A stretch of DNA of 64,000 nt. Origin: Dyadobacter pollutisoli. Its GTDB lineage: Bacteria > Bacteroidota > Bacteroidia > Cytophagales > Spirosomataceae. Below, in pieces: positions 9,045 to 16,535 of the stretch. The stretch's first letter is position 1; each line of letters starts with the position of its first letter. A program made the position numbers and the translations under genes. The stretch lies in contig NZ_CP112998.1 in the NCBI RefSeq assembly GCF_026625565.1, positions 5,482,001-5,546,000 on the forward strand. Reading direction: 5' to 3'. The notes below the pieces were generated by a model. The model searched no databases and was not told the origin of the DNA. It was given only the letters and a program-made list of their open reading frames with translations.

Positions 9045-11051
9045 ATGCCCCCTCTTAACATTCTGCTTGTAGAAGACGATGACTTTGATGCCATGGAACT
9101 CAGCCGGGCAATCAATAAATCGCAGGTGGAAGTGCAGGAAATAAAACTCTGTAAGTATGCCGAGGATGCTCTCGTAACACTGGAAAGCTGGACTCCAGAC
9201 TGTATTTTTCTCGACTACCAGCTCCCCAAAACCAACGGGCTGGAATTACTGAAAAGGATCAAAAAAATTGCACCGCACCTGCCCGTCATCGTTCTCACAT
9301 CGCAGGGAGACGAGCGGATTGCTGTGGATATGATGAAAGCCGGAGCCCTCGATTACTTTCCAAAATCGGAAATAACCACTGAGAAGCTTACCAAAGCTTT
9401 TCATACGATGTTCCACATGCTGGAAGTGGAAAAGGGCCGGGAAGCTGCACAGCATGAACTTGCCGAAAAAGAAGAGTTTATCAACAAGATTGCATTACTC
9501 TCTCCCAACATCATTTACGTGATCGATATTGAAAAATGGACCAATATTTTTCACAATAAGCAAATCAGGAAAATACTGGGTTACACCGAAGATGACCTGA
9601 TCGTAGACGCCAACAATGGTTTTTCCAAGATCATTAACACCCAGGACCAGCTGATTTTTCACAAGCATTATCATTATATGAGGCGATGGGTAAAGGACGG
9701 GGAAATTGTTGAAAAGGAATTTCGGCTTAAACATAAAAATGGGGCGGAAATCTGGATCATTACGCGTGAGGTGCCTTTTAAACGTAACGAAAAAGGGACG
9801 GTTCAGGAGGTTTTGGGTACGGCAATCGACATTACCAGCCGGAAACTCGTAGAAAAGGAGCTGATACAAGCCAAAAAAGACGCCGAAGAGGCTACGCGGA
9901 TCAAGTCTGATTTCCTTTCAACGATGAGTCACGAGATCCGGACACCGATGAATGCGATCATTGGGTTTACAGATTTGCTGCTGACCAGTAATTTTTCGGA
10001 ACAAGACCGGGAACATCTCAAAACCATCAAGTACTCTGCCGACAACCTGATGGTGATCCTGAATGACATCCTTGATTTCTCCAAGATCGAGGCAGGCAAG
10101 TTTGTACTCGAAAACTTCGAATTTGATCTTAGAGAAAAGCTTAGTTACCTGCTCAAAACTTTTCAAGTACGGGCGAATGAAAAATCCATCGACCTTACTT
10201 TCCACTTTGACGACGACGTACCCCAGATCATCATGGGAGACGCATATCGACTTAACCAGATACTGGTTAACCTGATCGGCAACTCTATGAAATTCACCGA
10301 AGACGGTGGATTTATTACCGTTTCGGTCCATTTGCACAAGGATCACGGACAGAGCGTCGATCTGCGGCTCGAAGTATCAGATTCCGGAATTGGAATTTCC
10401 GAAGATAAGCTCAACATTATTTTTGAAAGTTTTGCCCAGGCCCACAGCAATAACTCCACGCATTATTTTGGCGGAACAGGGCTGGGTTTGACCATTACCC
10501 GTAAGATAACTGAGCTGATGAAAGGCTCAATAACCGCAAAAAGCAAACTGGGAGAAGGTACTACTTTCAGCGTAATATTGAATTTTGGCAAAGGCAGTAC
10601 GTCGTATGAAGAAGAGAAGGTAGACGATCCTGTCAGTCTGTCGCTACTGGGCTACCGCATTCTCGCCGCTGAAGATGTGCTAGCCAATCAGATTTTGCTG
10701 CGACATCTTTTGACCAAATGGGAAGCAAAATTTGTGATCTGTAATAACGGCAAAGAAGTGCTCGGAGCATTGGAGGAAGGTGAATTTGATCTGATACTGA
10801 TGGATATTCAAATGCCTGTAATGGATGGAATCACGGCAATGAAGAAAATCCAGAACTTTTTCCCGCAACACGCGCACGTTCCGGTAATAGCGTTTACTGC
10901 CGATACATTCGCAGAAAAAACACCGGAAATTATCGCCTGCAACTTCAATGGCTTTGTCACGAAACCGTTCAAAGCCGAGGAGCTAATCAAAGCCATAACC
11001 CAGTATCTGGTCGTCAATAATAGCGGCTCCCGGCCACTCACAATTGGCTGA
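9045..11051 (+). CDS. hybrid sensor histidine kinase, REC-PAS-HisKA-HATPase-REC
   Basis: A 668-residue soluble hybrid kinase. Order: N-terminal receiver (D57 in IFLDYQLP), coiled coil (about 125-145), PAS domain (about 145-265), HisKA with H296 in TMSHEIRTPMNAI, HATPase_c (NLIGNSMKF, DSGIGIS, GTGLGLTI) and a C-terminal receiver with D587 in ILMDIQMPVMDG. Having receivers at both ends makes it a relay hub. It follows the small response regulator by 21 bases, completing a FIST-kinase-regulator-hybrid kinase cluster that has no DNA-binding output. Confidence 0.92.
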   Translation: MPPLNILLVEDDDFDAMELSRAINKSQVEVQEIKLCKYAEDALVTLESWTPDCIFLDYQLPKTNGLELLKRIKKIAPHLPVIVLTSQGDERIAVDMMKAGALDYFPKSEITTEKLTKAFHTMFHMLEVEKGREAAQHELAEKEEFINKIALLSPNIIYVIDIEKWTNIFHNKQIRKILGYTEDDLIVDANNGFSKIINTQDQLIFHKHYHYMRRWVKDGEIVEKEFRLKHKNGAEIWIITREVPFKRNEKGTVQEVLGTAIDITSRKLVEKELIQAKKDAEEATRIKSDFLSTMSHEIRTPMNAIIGFTDLLLTSNFSEQDREHLKTIKYSADNLMVILNDILDFSKIEAGKFVLENFEFDLREKLSYLLKTFQVRANEKSIDLTFHFDDDVPQIIMGDAYRLNQILVNLIGNSMKFTEDGGFITVSVHLHKDHGQSVDLRLEVSDSGIGISEDKLNIIFESFAQAHSNNSTHYFGGTGLGLTITRKITELMKGSITAKSKLGEGTTFSVILNFGKGSTSYEEEKVDDPVSLSLLGYRILAAEDVLANQILLRHLLTKWEAKFVICNNGKEVLGALEEGEFDLILMDIQMPVMDGITAMKKIQNFFPQHAHVPVIAFTADTFAEKTPEIIACNFNGFVTKPFKAEELIKAITQYLVVNNSGSRPLTIG

Positions 11052-11110
11052 GCTAATCTTTTCGCATGCGCTTGGACGTATGTCTTGTATCATTATTAAG
11101 ACATCAATAC

Positions 11111-12028
11111 ATGAAAAGTGAAGCAAGAGTGACATTAATAGTCCTGACCATTATTCTGGGAGCTTTTTTGCTGACACTCTCCGGCTGCTCGTTCAAAAGG
11201 ATCACGAGGTCAAAAGACATTGTATATCAGCCTAGCGAAAAGTCCATTCCTGAACAGCATCTGAATATTTTCGCTCCCAGGAAAATCCGGGAACTACGCG
11301 ACGTGATCATTTTTGTTCATGGTGGAAACTGGAACTCGGGCAGAAAATCACAATATAATATTATCGGAAAACATTGGTCAAAAAAGGGAGTGGTTTACGT
11401 AATCATTGACTACCCGCTTAGTCCGTCGGCTAAGTACGATGCGATGGCAGAATCTACTGTGATGTCCGTGAAATGGGTGAAAGAACATATTGTTCAATAT
11501 GGGGGAAATCCAGACCGTATATTCTTATCCGGGCATTCCGCCGGTGGGCATTTAGCCGCATTAGTTTCGATAGATGATCATTATTTCAAAAAGCTGAGTA
11601 TTGAAAATCCAATTGCCGGGACGATACTGATCGATGCGGCCGGGCTGGATATGTACGGCTATTTAATGGAGGAGAAGCCGCGTGCGGGAGACACTTACCT
11701 GAATACTTTCACCAACGATCCTGAGATCTGGAAAAAAGCAACGCCACTTTATCATTTGCATAAAAACATGGCGCCCATGATCATTTACCGTGGTGGCAGA
11801 AGTTATCCTTCGATCATGACCAGCAATGAAAAATTCATCAAAGCATTACAAGATTACGCACCAAGCACACCTTATCGCGTTCAGGAAAAGAAAAAGCATG
11901 TACCAATGATCACGCAGTTTTTTAATCCGTGGAATGGGAGGTATGGTGAGATTTTGAAGTGGATGGCGGGGGTGGAACGTCGGAAACAATCGTCTGGTGA
12001 TGATCGCAATGCTTCGATTGAGAATTGA
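11111..12028 (+). CDS. alpha/beta hydrolase lipoprotein (carboxylesterase-like)
   Basis: A 305-residue esterase-like protein with a lipoprotein signal: a hydrophobic stretch ending LLTLSGCSF, cysteine about residue 26. The BD-FAE/hormone-sensitive-lipase features are clear: oxyanion motif VHGGNWNSG, nucleophile S143 in GHSAGG, and probable catalytic H263 in KKKHVPM. The ATG at 11111 is preferred to one at 11066 because it puts the signal peptide at the very N-terminus. Probably anchored in the periplasm or outer membrane and acting on a carboxylic ester; substrate unknown. Confidence 0.82.
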   Translation: MKSEARVTLIVLTIILGAFLLTLSGCSFKRITRSKDIVYQPSEKSIPEQHLNIFAPRKIRELRDVIIFVHGGNWNSGRKSQYNIIGKHWSKKGVVYVIIDYPLSPSAKYDAMAESTVMSVKWVKEHIVQYGGNPDRIFLSGHSAGGHLAALVSIDDHYFKKLSIENPIAGTILIDAAGLDMYGYLMEEKPRAGDTYLNTFTNDPEIWKKATPLYHLHKNMAPMIIYRGGRSYPSIMTSNEKFIKALQDYAPSTPYRVQEKKKHVPMITQFFNPWNGRYGEILKWMAGVERRKQSSGDDRNASIEN

Positions 12029-12080
12029 GTTTTAAAGATTGGAGATACAGTTAGTGTATCGAAAGTCCAATCGCTTTACT

Positions 12081-12138
12081 GTCAAAAATGGCACTAACGG
12101 TAAAATTGAAAAATTTTACCGTTAGTGCCATTTTTGAC
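12081..12138. repeat. perfect 27-nt inverted repeat with TAACGGTAAA cores, upstream of fic
   Basis: Arms 12081-12107 and 12112-12138 are perfect reverse complements around a 4-base loop (GAAA). Each arm contains CTAACGGTAAAA. The right arm is not followed by a clean T-tract, so although it could end transcription of the hydrolase gene, the shared core with the second palindrome makes an operator more likely. Confidence 0.75.
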
Positions 12139-12160
12139 TTTTATTTTATCGTGAATCATC

Positions 12161-12198
12161 TATCTAACGGTAAATTATAGTATTTTTACCGTTAGATA
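12161..12198. promoter_or_regulatory. second TAACGGTAAA palindrome, probable fic operator
   Basis: Arms TATCTAACGGTAAA (12161-12174) and its exact complement (12185-12198) flank a 10-base spacer. The right arm ends 8 bases before the fic ATG. The half-site CTAACGGTAAA is the same as in the larger palindrome 60 bases upstream, giving four half-sites. The Fic protein has a C-terminal winged-helix-like part, so autoregulation at these sites is a reasonable inference. Confidence 0.65.
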
Positions 12199-12206
12199 AA
12201 AAAGCG

Positions 12207-13328
12207 ATGCCTTACCAAATCAACCCTGATCGTACTATTCCTTGGAATGGCCTACCGGCATTACCGATTGAAGAACGTTATTACCGGACGCTTGACATTC
12301 TCGAACAACTCGTAGAAGCCAAGGCTGCCATTTCCCGACTACAAGGACGAAGCGCGGCAATTCCCAATCAAGGTTTATTAATTAACACAATAAGCCTGCA
12401 GGAGGCGAAGGCTTCAAGTGCTATTGAGAACATTTTCACCACCGACGACGAGCTTTATAAGGCATTTAGTGATAAGACGGGCAGCGAATTACAAGGCGCG
12501 CCCAAAGAGATTTTACACTATCGCGAGTCGCTATGGGAAGGATTCTATTTCATGAAAGAAAAGGATACATTTAATATAGACTATCTGGAACTCGTTTATC
12601 GGAAAACTACCGGAGCCGGTGATGGGATACGGAAGCCTATCGCCCAAATATTTATTCGACAAGGAGGCAGTGGCCCCAATGCGGGAAAGATCGCATACAC
12701 GCCGCCGAGAGGAAATGGAATTCTAGAAGAAAAGCTCGAAAATCTGTTCGATTTCATGAATGATGACAAGCGCTATCCGATAGATCCGTTGTTAAAAATG
12801 GCCATGGGGCACTTGCAATTTGAGGCTATACATCCATTTCGTGATGGTAATGGGCGCACCGGGAGAATTTTCAATATCCATTATCTGGTGCAAAAAGGTT
12901 TGCTGGATTATCCTATCCTGTTTTTGAGCCGGTATATCATGGAGCATAAAAATGATTATTACGCTTTCCTCTCAGGCGTTACCCAGCGTGGTGATTGGGA
13001 AAGCTGGATCAAGTATATGCTTCGTGCCGTTGAAGCCACTGCAAATGACACCTACTATAAAATCACCGATATTATTGGCACCAAAGACGCTATCCTTGAT
13101 GCCTTGCGGGTTGAACCAGGTCTAAGCAGACCAGAACTCTTAATTGAAATGATCTTTACACAACCATTTACGAAGGTGAAACATTTGGTAGATAAAGGCT
13201 TTTTTGCAGAAAAAACGGCCAGAAATTACCTGAACAAGCTTGTAGAAATGGGTATTTTGGAAAGGAAGAGCATTGGGGGGAACCACTATTATTTGAATCT
13301 GGAATTACATCGGATCTTGTCGGCGTAA
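12207..13328 (+). CDS. Fic family protein (AMPylase-like) with winged-helix C-terminus
   Basis: A 373-residue Fic/DOC protein that probably transfers AMP or another nucleotide part to target proteins. The active-site loop HPFRDGNGRTGR starts at H209, complete with all key residues. Residues 70-75 (SSAIEN) match the N-terminal inhibitory helix motif (S/T)xxxE(G/N), so it belongs to the autoinhibited class. An N-terminal Fic_N domain precedes, and residues about 290-373 look like a winged helix (KHLVDKGFFAEKTARNYLNKL). Two large palindromes lie directly upstream. It opens the accessory island. Confidence 0.92.
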   Translation: MPYQINPDRTIPWNGLPALPIEERYYRTLDILEQLVEAKAAISRLQGRSAAIPNQGLLINTISLQEAKASSAIENIFTTDDELYKAFSDKTGSELQGAPKEILHYRESLWEGFYFMKEKDTFNIDYLELVYRKTTGAGDGIRKPIAQIFIRQGGSGPNAGKIAYTPPRGNGILEEKLENLFDFMNDDKRYPIDPLLKMAMGHLQFEAIHPFRDGNGRTGRIFNIHYLVQKGLLDYPILFLSRYIMEHKNDYYAFLSGVTQRGDWESWIKYMLRAVEATANDTYYKITDIIGTKDAILDALRVEPGLSRPELLIEMIFTQPFTKVKHLVDKGFFAEKTARNYLNKLVEMGILERKSIGGNHYYLNLELHRILSA

Positions 13329-13332
13329 GTTT

Positions 13333-13340
13333 TATATTTG
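13333..13340 (+). promoter_or_regulatory. -7 element before the Panacea antitoxin gene
   Basis: TATATTTG matches TAnnTTTG and lies 23 bases before the ATG at 13364. No TTG at the ideal distance, so support is partial. Confidence 0.4.
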
Positions 13341-13363
13341 TAGTTCAAATTCACGCACAAATC

Positions 13364-13936
13364 ATGAAGGGTTATAATCATAAGAAAGCGGCTCAGCTAA
13401 TCAACTATTTTGCTACTTACAATCAGGGTGCTATCAATAAAATGAAAGCATTCAAACTGATTTGGCTGGTTAACAGGCTGCATCTTAGAAAATACGCGAG
13501 AACTGTGACGGGCGACACTCATTATGCGATGGAATGGGGTGCTGTTCCTTCCAATACCAAGAATTTTATTGAAGGCAAGGTTGACATTCAGTCCAGCGAA
13601 AAGCAATATTTTGATCAGTATTTATCTTTGGAGGGGCATATGATTATGTCGGTTCAAGAAGTAAATGCCAAAGTTTTTTCAGAAACCGATTTAGAGGTCG
13701 CCGATGAAATATTAAGAAGCTACAACGGTTTAGATCAATTCGAGCTAGCCAACTACTCTCATTATTTTCCTGAATGGAAGCGATTTCAGGAAAAAATCGA
13801 AAAATCAGGATCCAGCTACAAAATGGATATTAATGACTTTTTCGAAAACTACATTGATGAAAAAGGCCTATTCAACGACGAAAAAGAAGATTTGGAAATA
13901 GCTAAGGAGCTATTTTTCGAAACTGCAAACGCTTAA
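13364..13936 (+). CDS. Panacea domain (DUF4065/SocA-like) antitoxin
   Basis: A 190-residue protein of the Panacea (DUF4065, SocA-like) family. The family signature is visible: KAAQLINYFA near the N-terminus, then LNKLKAFKLIWL-like KMKAFKLIWLVNRLHL, a central GAVPSNTKNFIEG segment, and LEVADEILRSYNGLD. Panacea domains act as antitoxins against many unrelated toxins, with the toxin in a neighbouring gene. Here the candidate partner starts 13 bases downstream but is broken by a frameshift. Confidence 0.8.
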   Translation: MKGYNHKKAAQLINYFATYNQGAINKMKAFKLIWLVNRLHLRKYARTVTGDTHYAMEWGAVPSNTKNFIEGKVDIQSSEKQYFDQYLSLEGHMIMSVQEVNAKVFSETDLEVADEILRSYNGLDQFELANYSHYFPEWKRFQEKIEKSGSSYKMDINDFFENYIDEKGLFNDEKEDLEIAKELFFETANA

Positions 13937-13949
13937 CCTGCCGGATAAC

Positions 13950-14382
13950 ATGACGGCAGATGAATTAAGACGCGCACTCGTTTCAGGCAACATACTTTAC
14001 ATTTCAGACCCACAAATCGCAAACGGCATCCCACATTTTCATTAAGAAAATTGATGGCGGCTATTTGACAACCGTTTGTTGCACTTCGCAGTTAGAAAAG
14101 AATCTGAAACATATAGCCCGGGTCAGGGAAAGTCTGGATACCTTGGTCAGTATTGACCATGAAACCACAGATAATCGGTTGCATGATTTTACTTATGTCA
14201 ATTGCAATGGTCACTTTTCTTATACAGAGGCTGAATTGTTATCACTGCATGCGAAGTGCCATATTCCAATTTGTGGAACCGTTACAGTATTCGAATTTCA
14301 GAAGATCATTAAAGGTCTTTTGATCAGCAGGCGCATTGACGAGGAGTTTAAGGATGAAGTTCGAGTGCTTTTAGTAGACTGA
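13950..14382 (+). pseudogene. probable toxin partner of the Panacea antitoxin, frameshifted
   Basis: The gene begins ATG ACG GCA GAT at 13950 and reads MTADELRRALVSGNILYISD up to PHFH, then hits TAA at 14043. The next frame is open through the same place and continues IKKIDGGYLTT for more than 100 residues to a stop at 14380-14382. Removing one T from the TTTT run at 14036-14039 joins the two parts seamlessly (PHF-IKKIDGGY) into a protein of about 143 residues. I do not recognise the fold. Position after a Panacea gene suggests a toxin. It could be a real mutation, a sequencing error in a short T-run, or programmed recoding. Confidence 0.6.
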
Positions 14383-14455
14383 AATAAAATTCGCGCCGGG
14401 CGTAGTCTCACATCGCCCAACTTGTTTCCTAATTCAAATAATAATCAGAAAAAAT

Positions 14456-14487
14456 TTGTTGGAATACTGCACAAGATATTATCTTTG
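14456..14487 (+). promoter_or_regulatory. promoter with TTGTTGGAA box, before first cassette gene A
   Basis: TTG at 14459-14461 and TATCTTTG at 14480-14487 are 18 bases apart, close to the Bacteroidota consensus. The -7 element ends only 5 bases before the ATG, so the transcript would be almost leaderless. The TTGTTGGAA box (14456-14464) recurs upstream of three other small genes in this island. Confidence 0.6.
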
Positions 14488-14492
14488 TCTTA

Positions 14493-14705
14493 ATGAAAAC
14501 TTTTGCTTCCATGGAGGAGGCTTTCAAATGGTGGCTGACAAACGTCTATCCATCGTTGCCAGCCGAAATGAAGAAGGGAAGACTTACAAATGCCTGGCGG
14601 GATTTTACTCACAAAAGAGGAATCTCGGAAGCTAGAATGAAGGAAATCCTTTCTGAATTTGGAGAGATAGAGGTACAGACTCTAATCAAATATACTCCGA
14701 AGTAA
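14493..14705 (+). CDS. small protein, cassette gene A copy 1 (unrecognised, possible HTH)
   Basis: A 70-residue protein I cannot assign. It has a tryptophan pair (KWWLTN), a YPSLPAEMKKG turn, AWRDFTHK, and a helix-turn-helix-like end (RGISEARMKEILSEFG). A second copy at 16302 matches in about 40 of 69 positions by hand alignment, and the duplication argues that it is a real, selected gene. The ATG sits right behind a strong promoter-like sequence. A small DNA-binding regulator is one guess, given the palindrome in front of the second copy. Confidence 0.6.
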   Translation: MKTFASMEEAFKWWLTNVYPSLPAEMKKGRLTNAWRDFTHKRGISEARMKEILSEFGEIEVQTLIKYTPK

Positions 14706-14722
14706 TTTTTTTTGAATTGCTT

Positions 14723-14794
14723 TTGTTGGAAAAATGCACAAATAACTTCATATAAAAACCCGGAGTCGCGTCCACCAACAACAACATCCGGGTT
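14723..14794 (+). promoter_or_regulatory. leader of cassette gene B copy 1: TTGTTGGAA box and hairpin
   Basis: TTGTTGGAA recurs at 14723-14731. Further on, AACCCGGA (14757-14764) and TCCGGGTT (14787-14794) form an 8-bp stem with a 22-base loop in the leader of the gene at 14832. The leader of the second gene B has the box but not this hairpin. Confidence 0.4.
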
Positions 14795-14831
14795 CAGTTC
14801 AATCAATCAACAATCAAACTTTCACAAAACT

Positions 14832-15122
14832 ATGAACACACTGCAAAATTCAGCAAACAAAGAAGCCAACGGCGGGAATAGGAGTATTATCGGAAATGAA
14901 CAGGCATTGATACATCAATTTGAGATTGTCAAAAAGTTTTTTCAAACTGACGACGGATGTGAGATTATAGCATCACTTCATGCCATGGTCGAAGATTTTT
15001 TGTTTACGGAAAATCTCCCGAACGTGCCACCTATTATGCGTGAACGTATTGTGAGTCACCTGCGCGTGGCGACCTTTATTGCTGAGCTGGAGAGGAGTTA
15101 TAATGGCTTGAAAGGTATGTGA
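14832..15122 (+). CDS. small helical protein, cassette gene B copy 1 (unrecognised)
   Basis: A 96-residue protein of unknown function, predicted mostly helical: an N-terminal polar stretch (MNTLQNSANKEANG), then QFEIVKKFFQTDDGCEIIASLHAMVEDF and PPIMRERIVSHLRVATFIAELE. It is 81/96 identical by hand count to the protein at 16622, and the DNA is also closely similar, so the pair arose by a fairly recent duplication. The frame is open upstream to 14712, but the ATG at 14832 matches the start of the other copy. It directly precedes the Abi gene and its RNA. Confidence 0.65.
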   Translation: MNTLQNSANKEANGGNRSIIGNEQALIHQFEIVKKFFQTDDGCEIIASLHAMVEDFLFTENLPNVPPIMRERIVSHLRVATFIAELERSYNGLKGM

Positions 15123-15251
15123 TTTGGGTTTCCAGATACTTGTGATCATGTAATCGGCTCATTGCTAGCCGTCGCGCCTACCATTGGATAAACAGAACTA
15201 GACCTTCGATCATTGAAAATGGCTAGTATTCCTAAATCTCAATTTTTGAAC

Positions 15252-15316
15252 TAACTTTACAGCAACATGTTCACCCCCCTTCCCATCAGAACAGGGCGCT
15301 TAGGGTGAACTTTTTG
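15252..15316 (+). ncRNA. candidate abiF-motif RNA with terminator-like hairpin
   Basis: GTTCACCC (15269-15276) pairs perfectly with GGGTGAAC (15303-15310), directly followed by TTTTT, so a transcript would end here, 14 bases before the Abi ATG. Inside the loop CCCT (277-280) can pair with AGGG (293-296). TAACTTTA at 15252-15259 is a near -7 element. A structured 'abiF RNA motif' upstream of Abi_2/AbiF genes has been described by comparative genomics, and AbiF nucleases have been reported to work with an RNA antitoxin (recalled, not checked). Size and 5' end are inferred. A further CGGCT/AGCCG stem lies at 15155-15171. Confidence 0.6.
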
Positions 15317-15329
15317 CATTTTATAACAA

Positions 15330-16250
15330 ATGGGTAAAACACGTTATACCAAGCCCTCGCTTACATTTCAACAACAGCGGCAACAGTTAATTGATCGAGG
15401 AATGACTGTTGAAGATCCGAATAAGGCACTTCACATTCTTGAAAGCATAAGTTACTATCGAATTAGCGGGTATTGGTATCCGTTCTTGGCGGATAAGCAA
15501 AAGCATGTTTTTAAACCTGGTGCTCAATTTGAAACGGCCTTTAAATTATATTGTTTTGATAGAGAACTCAGATCTCTAATTATCTCAGAATTAGAAAAAA
15601 TTGAGGTTGCAGTCAGAGCTAAAATAATTTATGTATTGTCACAAAAATTTGGTGGGTTTTGGTTTCAAGATTTATCGCTATTCAAAGATCCTCAAAAATT
15701 TCAGACGCAGTTGTCTGTGAAATTGAAAGAGGAATATGACAGAAGCGACGAGGAATTCATCAGAGCTTTCGGGCAGAAATATTCTGACCCGCTTCCTCCA
15801 TCATGGATGATCATGGAAATTATTTCATTCGGTACGTTGTCAAAGCTATTTTCCCAATTGAAACCCAGTAGACAAAAAAGGGATATTGCTCATTATTTTG
15901 GATTGGCCGATGGTGTATTTGAAAACTGGCTTCATAGCATCGTTTACCTGCGTAACATATGTGCGCATCATTCACGGCTGTGGAACAGAACATTAAGTAT
16001 AAAGCCACAAATTCCTCAATCGCCGAGAAAGTTATGGTTGAAGAATGTCAATGTTAGAAGCGACCGTACCTACTATGTGCTCTGCATGATTAAATATTTG
16101 CTTAAAACGGTAAATCCGAAATCAAGATTTGCGTTCAAACTTAAATCTCTATTTTTAAAGTTTCCTAATGTTGATACTTACGCAATGGGATTTACTGACA
16201 ATTGGGAACAGGAATCTCTTTGGAAATTTGAGGATATCGGGCCATCTTAG
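15330..16250 (+). CDS. Abi_2/AbiF family HEPN protein (abortive infection)
   Basis: A 306-residue Abi_2 (AbiD/AbiF) protein, expected to be a HEPN ribonuclease toxin in phage defence. Family landmarks: ALHILESISYYRISGYWYPF near residues 35-53, the FDRELRSLIISELEKIEVAVRA helix, PPSWMIMEIISFGTLSKLF, and the HEPN catalytic motif R208-x4-H213 in RNICAHHSRLWNR. Length and motifs are complete, so it looks active. It sits between two copies of the small-gene cassette, behind a structured RNA, with no obvious protein antitoxin adjacent unless the cassette proteins serve. Confidence 0.9.
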   Translation: MGKTRYTKPSLTFQQQRQQLIDRGMTVEDPNKALHILESISYYRISGYWYPFLADKQKHVFKPGAQFETAFKLYCFDRELRSLIISELEKIEVAVRAKIIYVLSQKFGGFWFQDLSLFKDPQKFQTQLSVKLKEEYDRSDEEFIRAFGQKYSDPLPPSWMIMEIISFGTLSKLFSQLKPSRQKRDIAHYFGLADGVFENWLHSIVYLRNICAHHSRLWNRTLSIKPQIPQSPRKLWLKNVNVRSDRTYYVLCMIKYLLKTVNPKSRFAFKLKSLFLKFPNVDTYAMGFTDNWEQESLWKFEDIGPS

Positions 16251-16267
16251 AATAATTATCAAAATTC

Positions 16268-16300
16268 ATGTTGGAAATCCAACACATATCGATACATTTG
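16268..16300 (+). promoter_or_regulatory. promoter and palindrome before cassette gene A copy 2
   Basis: TTG at 16271-16273 and TACATTTG at 16293-16300 are 19 bases apart, matching the Bacteroidota consensus. TGTTGGAAATCCAACA (16269-16284) is a perfect palindrome with 7-base arms overlapping the -33 region, as expected of an operator. The ATG at 16302 lies one base after the -7 element, so transcription would start at or inside the start codon. Confidence 0.6.
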
Positions 16301-16301
16301 C

Positions 16302-16511
16302 ATGAAATCTTTTGAAACTATAAGAGAAGCGTTTGACTGGTGGATTAAGAACATTTACCCAACACTACCTCCTGAATTGAAAAAAGGGAAACCAGTAACT
16401 GCCTGGCGGGATTATACGCATAAATTGGGTATTTCTGAAACAAGGATGAGAGACATTCTTATAGAATTTGGTAGTTTTGAAATCAAAACTTCAATAATTT
16501 ACAAGCCTTAA
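16302..16511 (+). CDS. small protein, cassette gene A copy 2 (unrecognised, possible HTH)
   Basis: A 69-residue relative of the protein at 14493, with the same WW pair, YPTLPPELKKGK, TAWRDYTHK and GISETRMRDILIEFG. Divergence from copy 1 (about 58% identity) is larger than for the companion gene B (84%), so the two parts of the cassette evolve at different rates. Start choice follows the alignment with copy 1. A short hairpin overlapping the stop may end this transcript before gene B. Confidence 0.6.
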   Translation: MKSFETIREAFDWWIKNIYPTLPPELKKGKPVTAWRDYTHKLGISETRMRDILIEFGSFEIKTSIIYKP

Positions 16512-16525
16512 AAGGGCTTTTTATT
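16503..16525 (+). terminator. short intrinsic terminator after cassette gene A copy 2
   Basis: AAGCC and GGCTT arms around TTAAAAG are followed by TTTTTATTT. The hairpin overlaps the last codons of the gene. Confidence 0.5.
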
Positions 16526-16535
16526 TGACTAGTAT

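Noticed and set aside
12081..12138. Large palindrome as a simple terminator of the esterase gene
   Set aside because: It lacks a T-tract on the plus strand and shares its core with a second palindrome at the fic start, which fits an operator better, though termination as a side effect is possible.
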